Assembly: GCF_008704495.1 (NCBI RefSeq)
Contig: NZ_CP023699.1
Coordinates: 3,162,001 to 3,226,000 of the forward strand
DNA: 64,000 bases
Direction: 5' to 3'
DNA from: Streptomyces kanamyceticus
GTDB lineage: Bacteria; Actinomycetota; Actinomycetes; Streptomycetales; Streptomycetaceae
A program made the translations under genes and the position numbers. Under the pieces are notes generated by a model, which did no database searches, was not told where the DNA came from, and saw only the letters and a list, made by a program, of their open reading frames with translations. Numbering within the stretch: position 1 is the stretch's first letter; the number at the start of each line of letters is the position of its first letter. Shown here piece by piece: positions 28,872 through 37,266 of this stretch.

Positions 28872-29495
28872 ATGAGTCACACCCTCGGCCCCCGGCAGGC
28901 CCAGAAGCAGAAGACCCGCCAGGCCCTCCTCGACGCGGCCCTGAGCCTCCTCGAGGAGCAGAGCCTGAGCAGCCTGGGTCTGCGCGAGGTCACCCGGACC
29001 GTGGGCGTCGCCCCCACCGCCTTCTACCGGCACTTCCGCGACACCGCCGACCTGGGCGTGGCGCTGGTCGAGGAGGCGCTCGGCAGTCTGCACACGACGA
29101 TCGGGGCGCTCCTCGCGGCGACCGGGGACGGCGAGGAACGCATCTCCGCCACCGTGGAGGCGATCGCCGCGTACGTCCGGACGCACCCGGCGCACGTCCG
29201 CTTCATCGCCCGCGAGCGGCACGGCGGCGTCCAGCCGGTGCGGGCCGCGATCGGCGGCCAACTCGTCCTGTTCGCACGGGAGGTGTGCGACCAGTTCGCC
29301 AAGGAGCCGGAGTCGGCGGGCTGGAGCGACGACGACCTGCTCATGCTCGCGGGGATGTACGTCGACCACATGGTGATGACCGCTTCGGCGTTCCTGGAGG
29401 CACCGCCCGGCACCGAGGAGACCGTGGCGGACACCGCGCGCCGCCAGTTGCGCCTGGTGAGCCTGGGGCGCGGCCACTGGCTGGACGGCCGATGA
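28872..29495 (+). CDS. TetR-family regulator, FabR/DesT-like
   Basis: A 207-aa TetR repressor. The N-terminal helix-turn-helix (about residues 12-60) reads KTRQALLDAALSLLEE...GLREVTRTVGVAPTAFYRHF, with AFYRHF in place of the commoner LYRHF/YYYHF, a form seen in FabR-like regulators of fatty-acid desaturation. The C-terminus is helical and ligand-binding (VRFIARERHGG...MLAGMYVDHMVMTASAFLE). It is divergent from two small membrane protein genes across 115 nt containing two palindromes. It probably represses both itself and those genes; the lipid-type ligand is a guess from family. No ribosome binding site is visible, so the transcript may start very near the ATG. Confidence 0.9.
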   Translation: MSHTLGPRQAQKQKTRQALLDAALSLLEEQSLSSLGLREVTRTVGVAPTAFYRHFRDTADLGVALVEEALGSLHTTIGALLAATGDGEERISATVEAIAAYVRTHPAHVRFIARERHGGVQPVRAAIGGQLVLFAREVCDQFAKEPESAGWSDDDLLMLAGMYVDHMVMTASAFLEAPPGTEETVADTARRQLRLVSLGRGHWLDGR

Positions 29496-29534
29496 CCTCG
29501 ACATGGAAGTAAGGGGCAATTACCCTCTACGCTC

Positions 29535-30440
29535 ATGACGACCGCCCGCGAGAACCACGACGCCCGCGAGACCCTCGAGACCCGCGAGAACTGGACCCTC
29601 GACCACAGCTTCGACAGCTCGTCCGGCACCGTCCGCTGGACCGCGCTCGGCCCCGCCGACGCGCCGCCCGTCGTCCTGGTCCACGGCACCCCCTTCTCCT
29701 CGTACGTCTGGCGGGGCGTGGCCCGCGCCCTCTCCCGCGAACACCGCGTGTACGCATGGGACTTGGCCGGATACGGCGCGTCCGAGATGAGCGCGGGACA
29801 GGACGTCACGCTCGCCGCGCAGGCCCGCGTGCTCACCGAACTGCTCGCCCACTGGGGCCTTGAGCGGCCCGCCGTCCTCGCCCATGACTTCGGCGGCTGC
29901 GTCAGCCTGCGCGCCCACCTGCTGCACGGCGCCCGCTACGAACGCCTCGCCCTCGTCGACCCGGTGGCGCTCGCCCCCTGGGGCTCCCCCACCTACCGGC
30001 TGCTCGGCGCGCACGCCGAGGTGTTCGGGCAGCTGCCGCCCGCCCTGCACGAGGCGCTCGTCCGCGAGTACGTGGGTTCCGCGAGCCACCGGGGGCTGCA
30101 CCCCGCCGTGCTCGAGCGGCTCGTGGCGCCCTGGTGCACCGAGGAGGGCAGGCCCGCGTTCTACCGGCAGATCGAGCAGAACGACCAGCGCTACACCGAC
30201 GAGATCCAGTCCAGGTACGGCGAGTTGGACCTGCCCGTGCTGATCTGCTGGGGCACGGACGACACCTGGATCCCGGTGGCGCGCGGGCATGAGCTCGCCG
30301 AGGCGATCCCCGGCGCCGAGCTGCGGCTCATCGAGGGCGCGGGACACCTCGTACAGGAGGACGCGCCCGCCGAACTCACGGGCGAGCTGAGCCGCTTCCT
30401 GCGGACCCGGGTTCCTCGGGAGGCCCGTACAGCGCGGTGA
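29535..30440 (+). CDS. Alpha/beta hydrolase, epoxide hydrolase/haloalkane dehalogenase type
   Basis: A 301-aa cytoplasmic alpha/beta hydrolase. HGTPFSSYVWR contains the oxyanion-hole HG, and the nucleophile elbow is AHDFGG, with Asp118 where esterases have Ser. That indicates the epoxide hydrolase/haloalkane dehalogenase subgroup, which forms an alkyl-Asp intermediate. GTDDTWIP and GAGHLVQED supply the acid and His. The gene lies 39 nt after tetR on the same strand and overlaps the 3' end of the convergent WYL regulator by 65 nt, an unusually long overlap. Confidence 0.88.
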   Translation: MTTARENHDARETLETRENWTLDHSFDSSSGTVRWTALGPADAPPVVLVHGTPFSSYVWRGVARALSREHRVYAWDLAGYGASEMSAGQDVTLAAQARVLTELLAHWGLERPAVLAHDFGGCVSLRAHLLHGARYERLALVDPVALAPWGSPTYRLLGAHAEVFGQLPPALHEALVREYVGSASHRGLHPAVLERLVAPWCTEEGRPAFYRQIEQNDQRYTDEIQSRYGELDLPVLICWGTDDTWIPVARGHELAEAIPGAELRLIEGAGHLVQEDAPAELTGELSRFLRTRVPREARTAR

Positions 30441-31377
30441 CGGCGGCGGCGCCGCGGGCGAGTTCCGCGCGGATCTCCGGCGGCGAGAGCACCTCCACGT
30501 GGTCGGTGAACGGCAGCAGCATCTTGGTCGAACCCGGATGGCCGAATTCGAGGCGGACGGTGATCCATTCGCTCGTGCCGTCGTCGGCAGGCTGCTCCAC
30601 GAGCGTGTTGCCGTTGATGCGCAGGAACTGGTCGAAGCGGGCCCTGCGCACCCGGGCGGTCACCACGATGCCACCGGGCCGCTCCTCGACCTGGCGCTTC
30701 AACGCGGCCCAGGCGTCGGCGAGGTCGACCCCGGGGCGGCGGCGCACCGGCGCGTCCGTGAGCGTCGCGGAGCGGACCCGGTCGGCGCGGAAGAGGCGCG
30801 GCTCCCCGCGCCGGTCGGCGACCAGGTACCAGACGCCCGCCTTGGACACGAGGCCGTAGGGGTCCACGGTGTACGACTTCGGCTCCGCGTCGCCGCCGTG
30901 CCGGTAACGCAGGCGCAGTCGCCGGTCGGCGAAGACCGCGTCCTGGAGGGTCTCCAGGTCGACGGCGGGCCCAGGGCCCCGCATCCAGCGCGAGGCGTCC
31001 ACCAGGATGCGGCGGCTGGTCAACTCGGCGGCGGGCCGGTGCGGTTCGGGCAGCGCGGCCATGACCTTGCGCAGCGCGGAGCCGAGCGCCGCGTCCAGGC
31101 CGAGGGCGGCGTGCGTGCCCTCGGCGGCGAGGATGAACAGCGCCCGCGACTCGTCGGCGGTCAGACCCGTCACGTCCGTGCGGAACCCGGCGAGCAGTTC
31201 GATGCCGCCGTGCCGTCCCCGCTCGGCGTACACCGGGACGCCGGAGGCGGACAGGGCCTCGACGTCCCGGTAGATCGTGCGGACGGAGACTTCGAGCCGC
31301 TCGGCGAGCTCGTGCGCGGGCACCCGCCCACGGGTCTGGAGCAGCAGCAGGATCGAGAGCAGCCGGTCGGACTTCAC
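30376..31377 (-). CDS. WYL-domain transcriptional regulator (HTH_11)
   Basis: A 333-aa regulator: an N-terminal winged helix (MKSDRLLSILLLLQTRGRVP...VSVRTIYRDVEALSASGVPV) and a WYL ligand-sensing domain (about 140-220, LRLRYRHGGD...DPYGLVSKAGVWYLVADRR), where the WYL signature is WYLVA. A C-terminal extension domain follows. The GTG start at 31375-31377 has GAGGGA about 11 nt upstream. It follows the thioesterase gene by 35 nt, likely in the same transcript. The last 20 codons overlap the hydrolase gene. Confidence 0.9.
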   Translation of the reverse strand: MKSDRLLSILLLLQTRGRVPAHELAERLEVSVRTIYRDVEALSASGVPVYAERGRHGGIELLAGFRTDVTGLTADESRALFILAAEGTHAALGLDAALGSALRKVMAALPEPHRPAAELTSRRILVDASRWMRGPGPAVDLETLQDAVFADRRLRLRYRHGGDAEPKSYTVDPYGLVSKAGVWYLVADRRGEPRLFRADRVRSATLTDAPVRRRPGVDLADAWAALKRQVEERPGGIVVTARVRRARFDQFLRINGNTLVEQPADDGTSEWITVRLEFGHPGSTKMLLPFTDHVEVLSPPEIRAELARGAAAVTALYGPPEEPGSAGSGSARP

Positions 31378-31412
31378 ACGCTCAAGGATCCCTCAGCGCC
31401 CGGCGTCGCCGC

Positions 31413-32318
31413 CTACGACTTCAGCGCACGCGCCAGCTGCCGCGACTGCGCCACCAGACGCCCCGCGCTGTCCCAGACCTCCGCGTCCTCCTCCAGGAAG
31501 CCGCCCGCGAGGTTCCGCGTGGTGATCGAGACGCGCACCGGACCCGGGGCCGGACGGCAGCGGATGTGGACCGTCAGTTCCACGGTCGGCACCCAGCCCA
31601 TCAGGCCCAGTTCGAAGGCGGTCGGCGGCAGCGCGTCGACCGCGAGGAGCAGGGACAGCGGGTCCGCGTCGCGGCCGTCGGCGAGACCGAACCAGCCCCG
31701 CATCTCCCCCTTGCCCGACGGCTGGCCGAGCGCCCAGCCCAGCGTCGCCGGGTCGAGCTTGAGGAAGAGCCGCTCGGCGATGGGCGAGCCACCGGGCACC
31801 GGCCCCTCACCGGGCGCGTCCTCGGCGCCGAAGCACTGCTCGACCGGCGGGATCGCGGGCGCCTCGGCCGTCGTGCGGACGTCGTCGGGGAGCGCGTCGA
31901 GGTCGCCGTAGGAGGCGAGCACGCGGATCCGCTCGACCTCACGGCCCTCGTCGTCGTACTGGAAGAGCGAGGCCTGTCCGGTGGAGAGCGAGCGGCCGTC
32001 GCGCACCACGTCCGTGCGGATCACGGCAGGGCCCGGGCGGGAGGCGGTGAGGTAGTGCGCGGAGACGGTGAACGGGTCGGAGTGCGGCAGGGTGTCGGCG
32101 AGCGCGCGGCCGACGACGGCCAGGAGATAGCCGCCGTTGACGGCGCCGAAGATCGTCCACCCGGCGGAGAGCTCGGTGTCGTGGACGCCGGGCTCGCGGC
32201 GGACGACGGCGGTGTCGCGGTCGAACTCGCTGTCGCCGATGCTCGCGGATGCCGAGCCGGAGGCCGGGCCGGGCGCCGAGCCGGAGGCCGATGCGGAGAG
32301 GGATGCTGCCGTTGCCAT
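31413..32318 (-). CDS. Thioesterase family protein (TesB-like double hotdog)
   Basis: A 301-aa protein with two hotdog folds, as in acyl-CoA thioesterase II. An Ala/Ser/Gly-rich N-terminal tail (about 27 aa) precedes the first domain: AGWTIFGAVNGGYLLAVVGRAL is the hot-dog helix with a glycine turn. HYLTASRPGPAVIRTDVVRDGRSLSTGQASL and the C-terminal IRCRPAPGPVRVSITTRNLAGGFLEEDAEVWD match the family. It would hydrolyse acyl-CoA. The ATG at 32316-32318 is preferred; no ribosome binding site is visible. A CTAC...GTAG palindrome lies 23 nt upstream. Confidence 0.85.
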   Translation of the reverse strand: MATAASLSASASGSAPGPASGSASASIGDSEFDRDTAVVRREPGVHDTELSAGWTIFGAVNGGYLLAVVGRALADTLPHSDPFTVSAHYLTASRPGPAVIRTDVVRDGRSLSTGQASLFQYDDEGREVERIRVLASYGDLDALPDDVRTTAEAPAIPPVEQCFGAEDAPGEGPVPGGSPIAERLFLKLDPATLGWALGQPSGKGEMRGWFGLADGRDADPLSLLLAVDALPPTAFELGLMGWVPTVELTVHIRCRPAPGPVRVSITTRNLAGGFLEEDAEVWDSAGRLVAQSRQLARALKS

Positions 32319-32340
32319 GCCAGCAACGTACAACACGAAA

Positions 32341-32354
32341 CTACTGAGCGGTAG
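32341..32354. promoter_or_regulatory. CTACTGAGCGGTAG near-palindrome upstream of the thioesterase gene
   Basis: A 14-bp sequence with perfect CTAC/GTAG ends, 23 nt before the thioesterase start. Its form resembles operators of TetR regulators of fatty-acid genes (TACCGNNCGGTA-like). A T-run follows on the plus strand. Confidence 0.4.
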
Positions 32355-32405
32355 CTTTTTCTGCCGGATAGCAACCGGACCCCGCCGGGGCCCGCGCCGC
32401 CCCCG

Positions 32406-33080
32406 CTACGGCGTCTCCTCGACCTCCGCCTCCACCGCCGTCGACCGCCGGTTCCACGCCCTCGGCGCCCGCCAGTGGTAGTGCAGCGCGAGCAGCCGCA
32501 GGACGAACGCCGTCACCACGGCGAGGCCGCTGGTGAAGGCCGTCAGCATCTCGAAGCGGATGCACAGGGCGACCATCGTCGCGCCCACGATGGCGGGGAC
32601 CGCGTACAGATCGCGGTCCCAGCGGACCAGCGAGGGCACTTCGTTGGCGACGATGTCGCGCAGCACGCCGCCGCCCACCGCGGTCATCAGGCCGAGGGCC
32701 GCCGACGCGGTGAGGCCGAGGCCGTAGTCGTACGCCTTGGTCGTGCCCGCGACGCAGAAGAGGCCGAGCCCCGCCGCGTCGAAGATGTTCACCGCGAGCT
32801 GGGTGCGCTCCACCTCCGGGTGCAGGAAGAAGACCAGGAGGGCCGCGAACAGCGGGGTGATGAAGTACCCGAGGTCGGTGAAGGCGGCCGGTGGGACCGC
32901 CCCGATGACCAGGTCCCTGAAGAGGCCGCCGCCCAGCGCGGTGACCTCGGCGAGGACGGCGATGCCGAAGACGTCGAAGTTCTTGCGCACGGCGAGCAGC
33001 GCGCCGGAGATCGCGAAGACGAAGATCCCCACGATGTCGAGCGCGTGCTGGACGGAGGGCGTGAACAGATCCTGGAGCAC
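32406..33080 (-). CDS. TRIC-family cation channel (UPF0126)
   Basis: A 224-aa membrane protein of the trimeric intracellular cation channel family, monovalent cation channels of prokaryotes. It has about seven helices with an internal repeat: ALGGGLFRDLVIGAVPP in the first half and AVGGGVLRDIVANEVPS in the second. These GGGxxRD motifs line the pore and bind lipid in known structures. The GTG at 33078-33080 begins LQDLFTPSVQHALDIVG. No strong ribosome binding site. It is divergent from the 68-aa protein gene. Confidence 0.9.
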   Translation of the reverse strand: MLQDLFTPSVQHALDIVGIFVFAISGALLAVRKNFDVFGIAVLAEVTALGGGLFRDLVIGAVPPAAFTDLGYFITPLFAALLVFFLHPEVERTQLAVNIFDAAGLGLFCVAGTTKAYDYGLGLTASAALGLMTAVGGGVLRDIVANEVPSLVRWDRDLYAVPAIVGATMVALCIRFEMLTAFTSGLAVVTAFVLRLLALHYHWRAPRAWNRRSTAVEAEVEETP

Positions 33081-33245
33081 GCGCCATTCTTACCCGCGCG
33101 CGGCACGGCACCGGCGCCGCCTTCGCCGGGAGTTGAGACTTTCTCGTCCTACAGGCCGTGCCTACAAGGGCTCCGCCCGGAAAAGTCTCCTAAAGCACTT
33201 CAATGAGAAAGTTGAAGCGACCGGACGGCGAAAGGGGTACGGGAA

Positions 33246-33452
33246 ATGAAATTCGTGCTGGAGGTCGACATGGGTGAGGCGGCCTTCGAGGGGAAGGCCG
33301 CCGATGAGCTGGGCCGGATCCTGCGCTACTGGGGCGGCAATCTGCGGCACTACGCCCTGGCGCCCGGTGACGGCGAAACGGTGTACGACTCCGGGTACCG
33401 CGAGGTCGGAGCCTGGCGGATCACCGCGCCGGAAGCGCCGGCTTCCCCTTAG
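33246..33452 (+). CDS. 68-aa conserved-looking hypothetical protein
   Basis: An ORF with a good AAGGGG ribosome binding site 9 nt before its ATG, in an AT-richer leader. The sequence MKFVLEVDMGEAAFEG...ILRYWGGNLRHYALAPGDGE...VYDSGYREVGAWRIT reads like a small alpha/beta protein. I do not recognise a function. Its last 32 nt overlap the 3' end of the convergent peptidase gene. Confidence 0.72.
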   Translation: MKFVLEVDMGEAAFEGKAADELGRILRYWGGNLRHYALAPGDGETVYDSGYREVGAWRITAPEAPASP

Positions 33453-34821
33453 TGAAGAGCCAGGTGTCGAAGAGGTCGTCGAGCTGCTCGCCGGAGATCT
33501 TCTCGGCGAGCCGCACGAAGTCGGCGGTGGTCGCGTTCCCGTTCCGGTGCTGCTTCGTCCAGGCCTTGAGGAGCGCGAAGAAGTCCTTGTCGCCGATGCG
33601 TTCCCTGAGCACCTGGAGCGTCATCGCGCCGCGCTGGTAGACGGCGGAGGCGAACATGGTGTCGCGCTGCGGGTCGCCGACGACGATCTGCCAGAAGGCC
33701 GAGTCGGCGGGGCGCGAGTTGTAGCTCGCGAGGAAGGCGTCATGGGCGGTCTGGGTGCCCTTGTGCTCGCTCCACAGCCACTGGGAGTAGGTCGCGAAGC
33801 CCTCGTTGAGCCAGATGTGGTTCCACTTCTCGACCGACACCGAGTCGCCGAACCACTGGTGGGCGAGCTCGTGGGCGATGGTCGACTCGCTGCGGATCGC
33901 GGAGTACACCGGCTTGGTCTGGGTCTCCAGGGAGAAGCCCGCCTGCGGCATGTCGTCGACGATCGCGCCGGTCTCCTCGAAGGGGTAGGGGCCGAAGACC
34001 TTCGACCAGTAGTCGGTGACCTCGGCCGTGACGCCGTACACGTCGACGTTGTTGCTGTTCTCCAGGACGGGGTCGATGGCGACGTAGATCGGGGTCCCGC
34101 CCGGGGTCGTGCCCTTCTTCACGTCGAACTTGCCGATGGTGGCGGTCGCGAGATAGGTCGCCATGGGCGTGGACTCGCGCCAGTGGGCGACGGTCTGGCC
34201 TCCCTTGTCGTACGTGTCGACGAGGCGGCCGTTGGAGACCGAGGTGAGGCCCTTGGGCGCCTTGATGCGGATGTCGAAGGCGGCCTTGTCGGAGGGGTGG
34301 TCGCTGGACGGGAACCAGGTGGACGCGGCGTTCGGCTCGCAGGCCACGAAGACGCCGTCGCCGGTCTTCATCCAGCCGTAGTCGGAGCCGAAGACGATGG
34401 GGCCGGTGAGCGGTTCGGGCACGCCGCCGTAGGTGACGGTCACCGTGAAGTTCTTGTTCTTGCCCAGGGCGTCGCGCGGCGTGATGCGGATCTCGTCGCC
34501 CGCGCGCGTGAACTCGGCGCGTCTGCCGTTCACCTCGATGCGGGTGACCGTCAGCTTCTGCAGGTCGAGGTCGAAGGACGACAGGTTCTGGGTGGCGCGC
34601 GCGGTGATGGTGGTGCGGCCTTCGAGGCGGTCGGTGTCGGGGTCGTAGGCGATGTCGAGACCGTAATGGCGTACGTCGAAGCCGCCGTTGCCGAGCTGGG
34701 GGAAGTACGGATCGCCGACGCCGTCGGCGCCGGGCTGGGGCGCGGGGGCCGCGGCGATCAGACAGAAGGAGAGCGCCGCGGTCGCGAGCGCTCCCAGACG
34801 TGCCGAACGGGAGAGTGCCAT
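33421..34821 (-). CDS. Secreted M1-family (aminopeptidase N-like) metallopeptidase
   Basis: A 466-aa exported zinc peptidase. A signal peptide (MALSRSARLGALATAALSF...IAAAPA) precedes the M1 beta domain and the catalytic domain. HELAHQWFG followed 18 residues later by NEGFATY gives the HExxHx18E zinc site (His317, His321, Glu340; Glu318 general base). The GxMEN substrate-binding motif of true aminopeptidases is changed to QAGFSLETQ, as in the short bacterial branch lacking the C-terminal helical domain. That branch is about half the length of PepN. Start at the ATG at 34819-34821 with GGGAAG upstream. It lies directly beside the peptide-transporter genes, which would fit uptake of released peptides, though they are separated by a hairpin. 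Confidence 0.9.
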   Translation of the reverse strand: MALSRSARLGALATAALSFCLIAAAPAPQPGADGVGDPYFPQLGNGGFDVRHYGLDIAYDPDTDRLEGRTTITARATQNLSSFDLDLQKLTVTRIEVNGRRAEFTRAGDEIRITPRDALGKNKNFTVTVTYGGVPEPLTGPIVFGSDYGWMKTGDGVFVACEPNAASTWFPSSDHPSDKAAFDIRIKAPKGLTSVSNGRLVDTYDKGGQTVAHWRESTPMATYLATATIGKFDVKKGTTPGGTPIYVAIDPVLENSNNVDVYGVTAEVTDYWSKVFGPYPFEETGAIVDDMPQAGFSLETQTKPVYSAIRSESTIAHELAHQWFGDSVSVEKWNHIWLNEGFATYSQWLWSEHKGTQTAHDAFLASYNSRPADSAFWQIVVGDPQRDTMFASAVYQRGAMTLQVLRERIGDKDFFALLKAWTKQHRNGNATTADFVRLAEKISGEQLDDLFDTWLFTKGKPALPAR

Positions 34822-34851
34822 GAGTCTTCCCTTCGAACGCGTTCCGATGGG

Positions 34852-34871
34852 GTGTCCGAGGATCCGGACAC
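34852..34871. terminator. Short hairpin between oppF-like gene and peptidase gene
   Basis: GTGTCCG (34852-34858) and CGGACAC (34865-34871) pair perfectly around a 6-nt loop. On the minus strand it lies about 70 nt past the transporter stop and 30 nt before the peptidase start, so it may end the transporter transcript or sit in the peptidase leader. Confidence 0.45.
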
Positions 34872-34942
34872 GCAGACTCTGCACTCTCCCGCTAGGGCAT
34901 GTACATGACCCAGGACGCGTAGTTTGTCCGGGTCAACTTGCC

Positions 34943-36142
34943 TTATCCGTCAGTCGACTTCTGACCCTTGTCCTTCGAAGCCTCGCCCTTGGAAACCGTG
35001 GCCTCCGGCTTCGCCTCGGCCTCGGCGGACTCCTCGGCCTCGGCGGTCTCCTCCGCCTTGGGCACCACCGTCACCACGTCGATCGCCTCCTTGGCGACCG
35101 AGAGCAGCGTGGTGTCCTGCGGGGCCTGGTCGTCGGCGTTCTCCGGGTGGTGGCACGCCACCTGGTGCCCGGTGCCGAGCGTGAGGAGCGGCGGCTCCTT
35201 CGTCTTGCAGATCTCCGTCGCCTTCCAGCACCGCGTGTGGAAGCGGCAGCCGGTGGGCGGGTCGATCGGCGAGGGCACGTCGCCGCGGAGCAGGATGCGC
35301 TCGCTCTTGGCGCCGCGCCGCCGCGGGTCGGGCACCGGCACCGCGGAGAGCAGCGCCTTGGTGTACGGGTGCATCGGCGTGGAGTAGAGGTCCTTGCGGT
35401 CCGCCAGCTCCACGATCTTGCCGAGGTACATCACCGCGATGCGGTCCGAGACGTGCCGGATCACCGAGAGGTCGTGCGCGATGATCACGTACGTCAGGCC
35501 GAGCTCGTCCTGGAGGTCGTCCAGGAGGTTGACCACCTGGGCCTGGATGGACACGTCGAGCGCGGAGACCGGCTCGTCGGCCACGACCAGCTTCGGCCGG
35601 AGCGCCAGCGCCCGCGCGATGCCGATGCGCTGGCGCTGACCGCCGGAGAACTCGTGCGGATAGCGGTTGTAGTGCTCGGGGTTGAGCCCGACGCGCTCCA
35701 GCATCTCCTGCACGGTCTTGCGCACGCCGCCCTCGGGCTTGACGCCCTGGAGCTTGAAGGGCGCGCCGACGATCGTGCCGATGGTGTGCCGCGGGTTCAG
35801 CGACGAGTACGGGTCCTGGAAGATCATCTGCACGTCGCGGCGCAGCGGACGCATCCCGGCGGTGTTCAGGTGCGTGATGTCCGTGCCCTCGAACTCGACG
35901 CGGCCGCCGGTCGGTTCGAGCAGGCGCGTGATGAGACGGCCCATCGTCGACTTGCCGCAGCCGGACTCGCCGACCACGCCGAGCGTCTCACCGGGGCGTA
36001 CGTCGAAGGAGAGCCCGTCGACCGCCTGCACCGCCGCCACCTGACGCTGGAGCAGCCCCTTCTTGATGGGGAAGTGCTTCACCAGGCCGTCGACCTTGAG
36101 CAGCGGCTCTGGCGAGCCCTTCGTCTGCGCCGGGATCGTCAT
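34943..36142 (-). CDS. Oligopeptide/dipeptide ABC transporter ATP-binding protein (OppF/DppF type)
   Basis: A 399-aa ATPase: Walker [11 protein letters not shown]-loop, signature [15 protein letters not shown], Walker [13 protein letters not shown] and switch His ([11 protein letters not shown]). The C-terminal oligo_HPY region has CRFHTRC and a cluster of Cys residues (CWKATEICK), which in OppD/F proteins may bind an iron-sulfur cluster. A Glu/Ala/Lys-rich tail of about 45 aa follows and is unusual. The ATG at 36140-36142 has AAGGG 8 nt upstream. A GTG at 36167-36169 overlapping the previous stop (GTGA) is the other candidate start. Last gene of the transporter operon. Confidence 0.93.
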   Translation of the reverse strand: MTIPAQTKGSPEPLLKVDGLVKHFPIKKGLLQRQVAAVQAVDGLSFDVRPGETLGVVGESGCGKSTMGRLITRLLEPTGGRVEFEGTDITHLNTAGMRPLRRDVQMIFQDPYSSLNPRHTIGTIVGAPFKLQGVKPEGGVRKTVQEMLERVGLNPEHYNRYPHEFSGGQRQRIGIARALALRPKLVVADEPVSALDVSIQAQVVNLLDDLQDELGLTYVIIAHDLSVIRHVSDRIAVMYLGKIVELADRKDLYSTPMHPYTKALLSAVPVPDPRRRGAKSERILLRGDVPSPIDPPTGCRFHTRCWKATEICKTKEPPLLTLGTGHQVACHHPENADDQAPQDTTLLSVAKEAIDVVTVVPKAEETAEAEESAEAEAKPEATVSKGEASKDKGQKSTDG

Positions 36143-36165
36143 CTCACGGCCCTTCACGTCGTCTT

Positions 36166-37266
36166 TCACAGCTTCGGCGCAATCTCTTCGGTCCAGATCC
36201 GGGTGCGCTCTTCCTGCCCCATGTGGCAGGCGGTGTAGTGCCCCGCGGCCACCTCGCGCAGTTCGGGGCGCTCCTTGCGGGTGATCTGGTCCTTGGGGAT
36301 GTCCGCGTAGGGGCAGCGCGGGTTGAAGGCGCAGCCGCTCGGCAGGTTGATCAGGCTGGGCGGGGATCCCTTGACCGGGATGAGGCGCTCGGTCTCCTCG
36401 CGGTCGATGCGCGGCATCGAGCCCAACAGGCCCCAGGTGTAGGGGTGCTGGGGTTCGTAGAAGACCTTCTCCGCCGTGCCGCGCTCGACGCACCGGCCGC
36501 CGTACATGACCAGGAGCTCGTCCGCCATCTCGGCGACCACGCCCAGGTCGTGCGTGATCATGATGACGGCGGAGCCGAACTCCTTCTGCAGGTCCCGGAT
36601 GAGGTCGAGGATCTGCGCCTGGACGGTCACGTCGAGGGCGGTGGTCGGCTCGTCCGCGATGAGCAGCTCGGGGTTGTTGACCAGGGCCATCGCGATCATC
36701 GCGCGCTGGCGCATGCCGCCGGAGAACTCGTGCGGGTAGGAGTCGACGCGCTTGTCCGGCTGAGGGATCCCGACCCGGTCGAGCATCTCGATCGCCCGCT
36801 TGCGGGCGGTCTTCTTGTCGACGCCGTTGTGGACCCGGTACGCCTCGGTGATCTGCTTGCCGATGGAGTAGTACGGGTGCAGCGCGGAGAGCGGGTCCTG
36901 GAAGATCATCGCCATCTCGCGGCCGCGCAGCTTGCGCACCTCGTCCGGCGGGGCGCTCAGCAGCTCGGTGCCGTCCAGCCAGATCTCACCGGAGATCTGC
37001 GCCCTGCGGGCGCCGTACTGACCGGCGGTGTGCAGGCCGAGGATGCCGAGCGAGGTCACCGACTTGCCGGATCCGGACTCGCCCACGATGCCGAGGGTCT
37101 TGCCCTTCTCCAGCTGGAAGCTGAGCCCGTCGACGGACTTGACCAGGCCGTCGTCGGTCGGGAAGTGCACCTTGAGGTCGCGCACCTCCAGGAAGGCGGA
37201 GGGAGCGGGCGAGTTCGCGGCGACGGGTTCGCCCACCGCGGCTCCGCTCTTGGACAGTTCGGTCAT
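36166..37266 (-). CDS. Oligopeptide/dipeptide ABC transporter ATP-binding protein (OppD/DppD type)
   Basis: A 366-aa ATPase with Walker [10 protein letters not shown], signature [15 protein letters not shown], Walker [13 protein letters not shown] and [14 protein letters not shown]. The oligo_HPY tail ([23 protein letters not shown]...ACHMG) contains the conserved Cys set. Its ATG at 37264-37266 overlaps the stop of the permease gene in an ATGA, so translation is coupled. A heterodimer with the OppF-type partner would power peptide import. Confidence 0.94.
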   Translation of the reverse strand: MTELSKSGAAVGEPVAANSPAPSAFLEVRDLKVHFPTDDGLVKSVDGLSFQLEKGKTLGIVGESGSGKSVTSLGILGLHTAGQYGARRAQISGEIWLDGTELLSAPPDEVRKLRGREMAMIFQDPLSALHPYYSIGKQITEAYRVHNGVDKKTARKRAIEMLDRVGIPQPDKRVDSYPHEFSGGMRQRAMIAMALVNNPELLIADEPTTALDVTVQAQILDLIRDLQKEFGSAVIMITHDLGVVAEMADELLVMYGGRCVERGTAEKVFYEPQHPYTWGLLGSMPRIDREETERLIPVKGSPPSLINLPSGCAFNPRCPYADIPKDQITRKERPELREVAAGHYTACHMGQEERTRIWTEEIAPKL

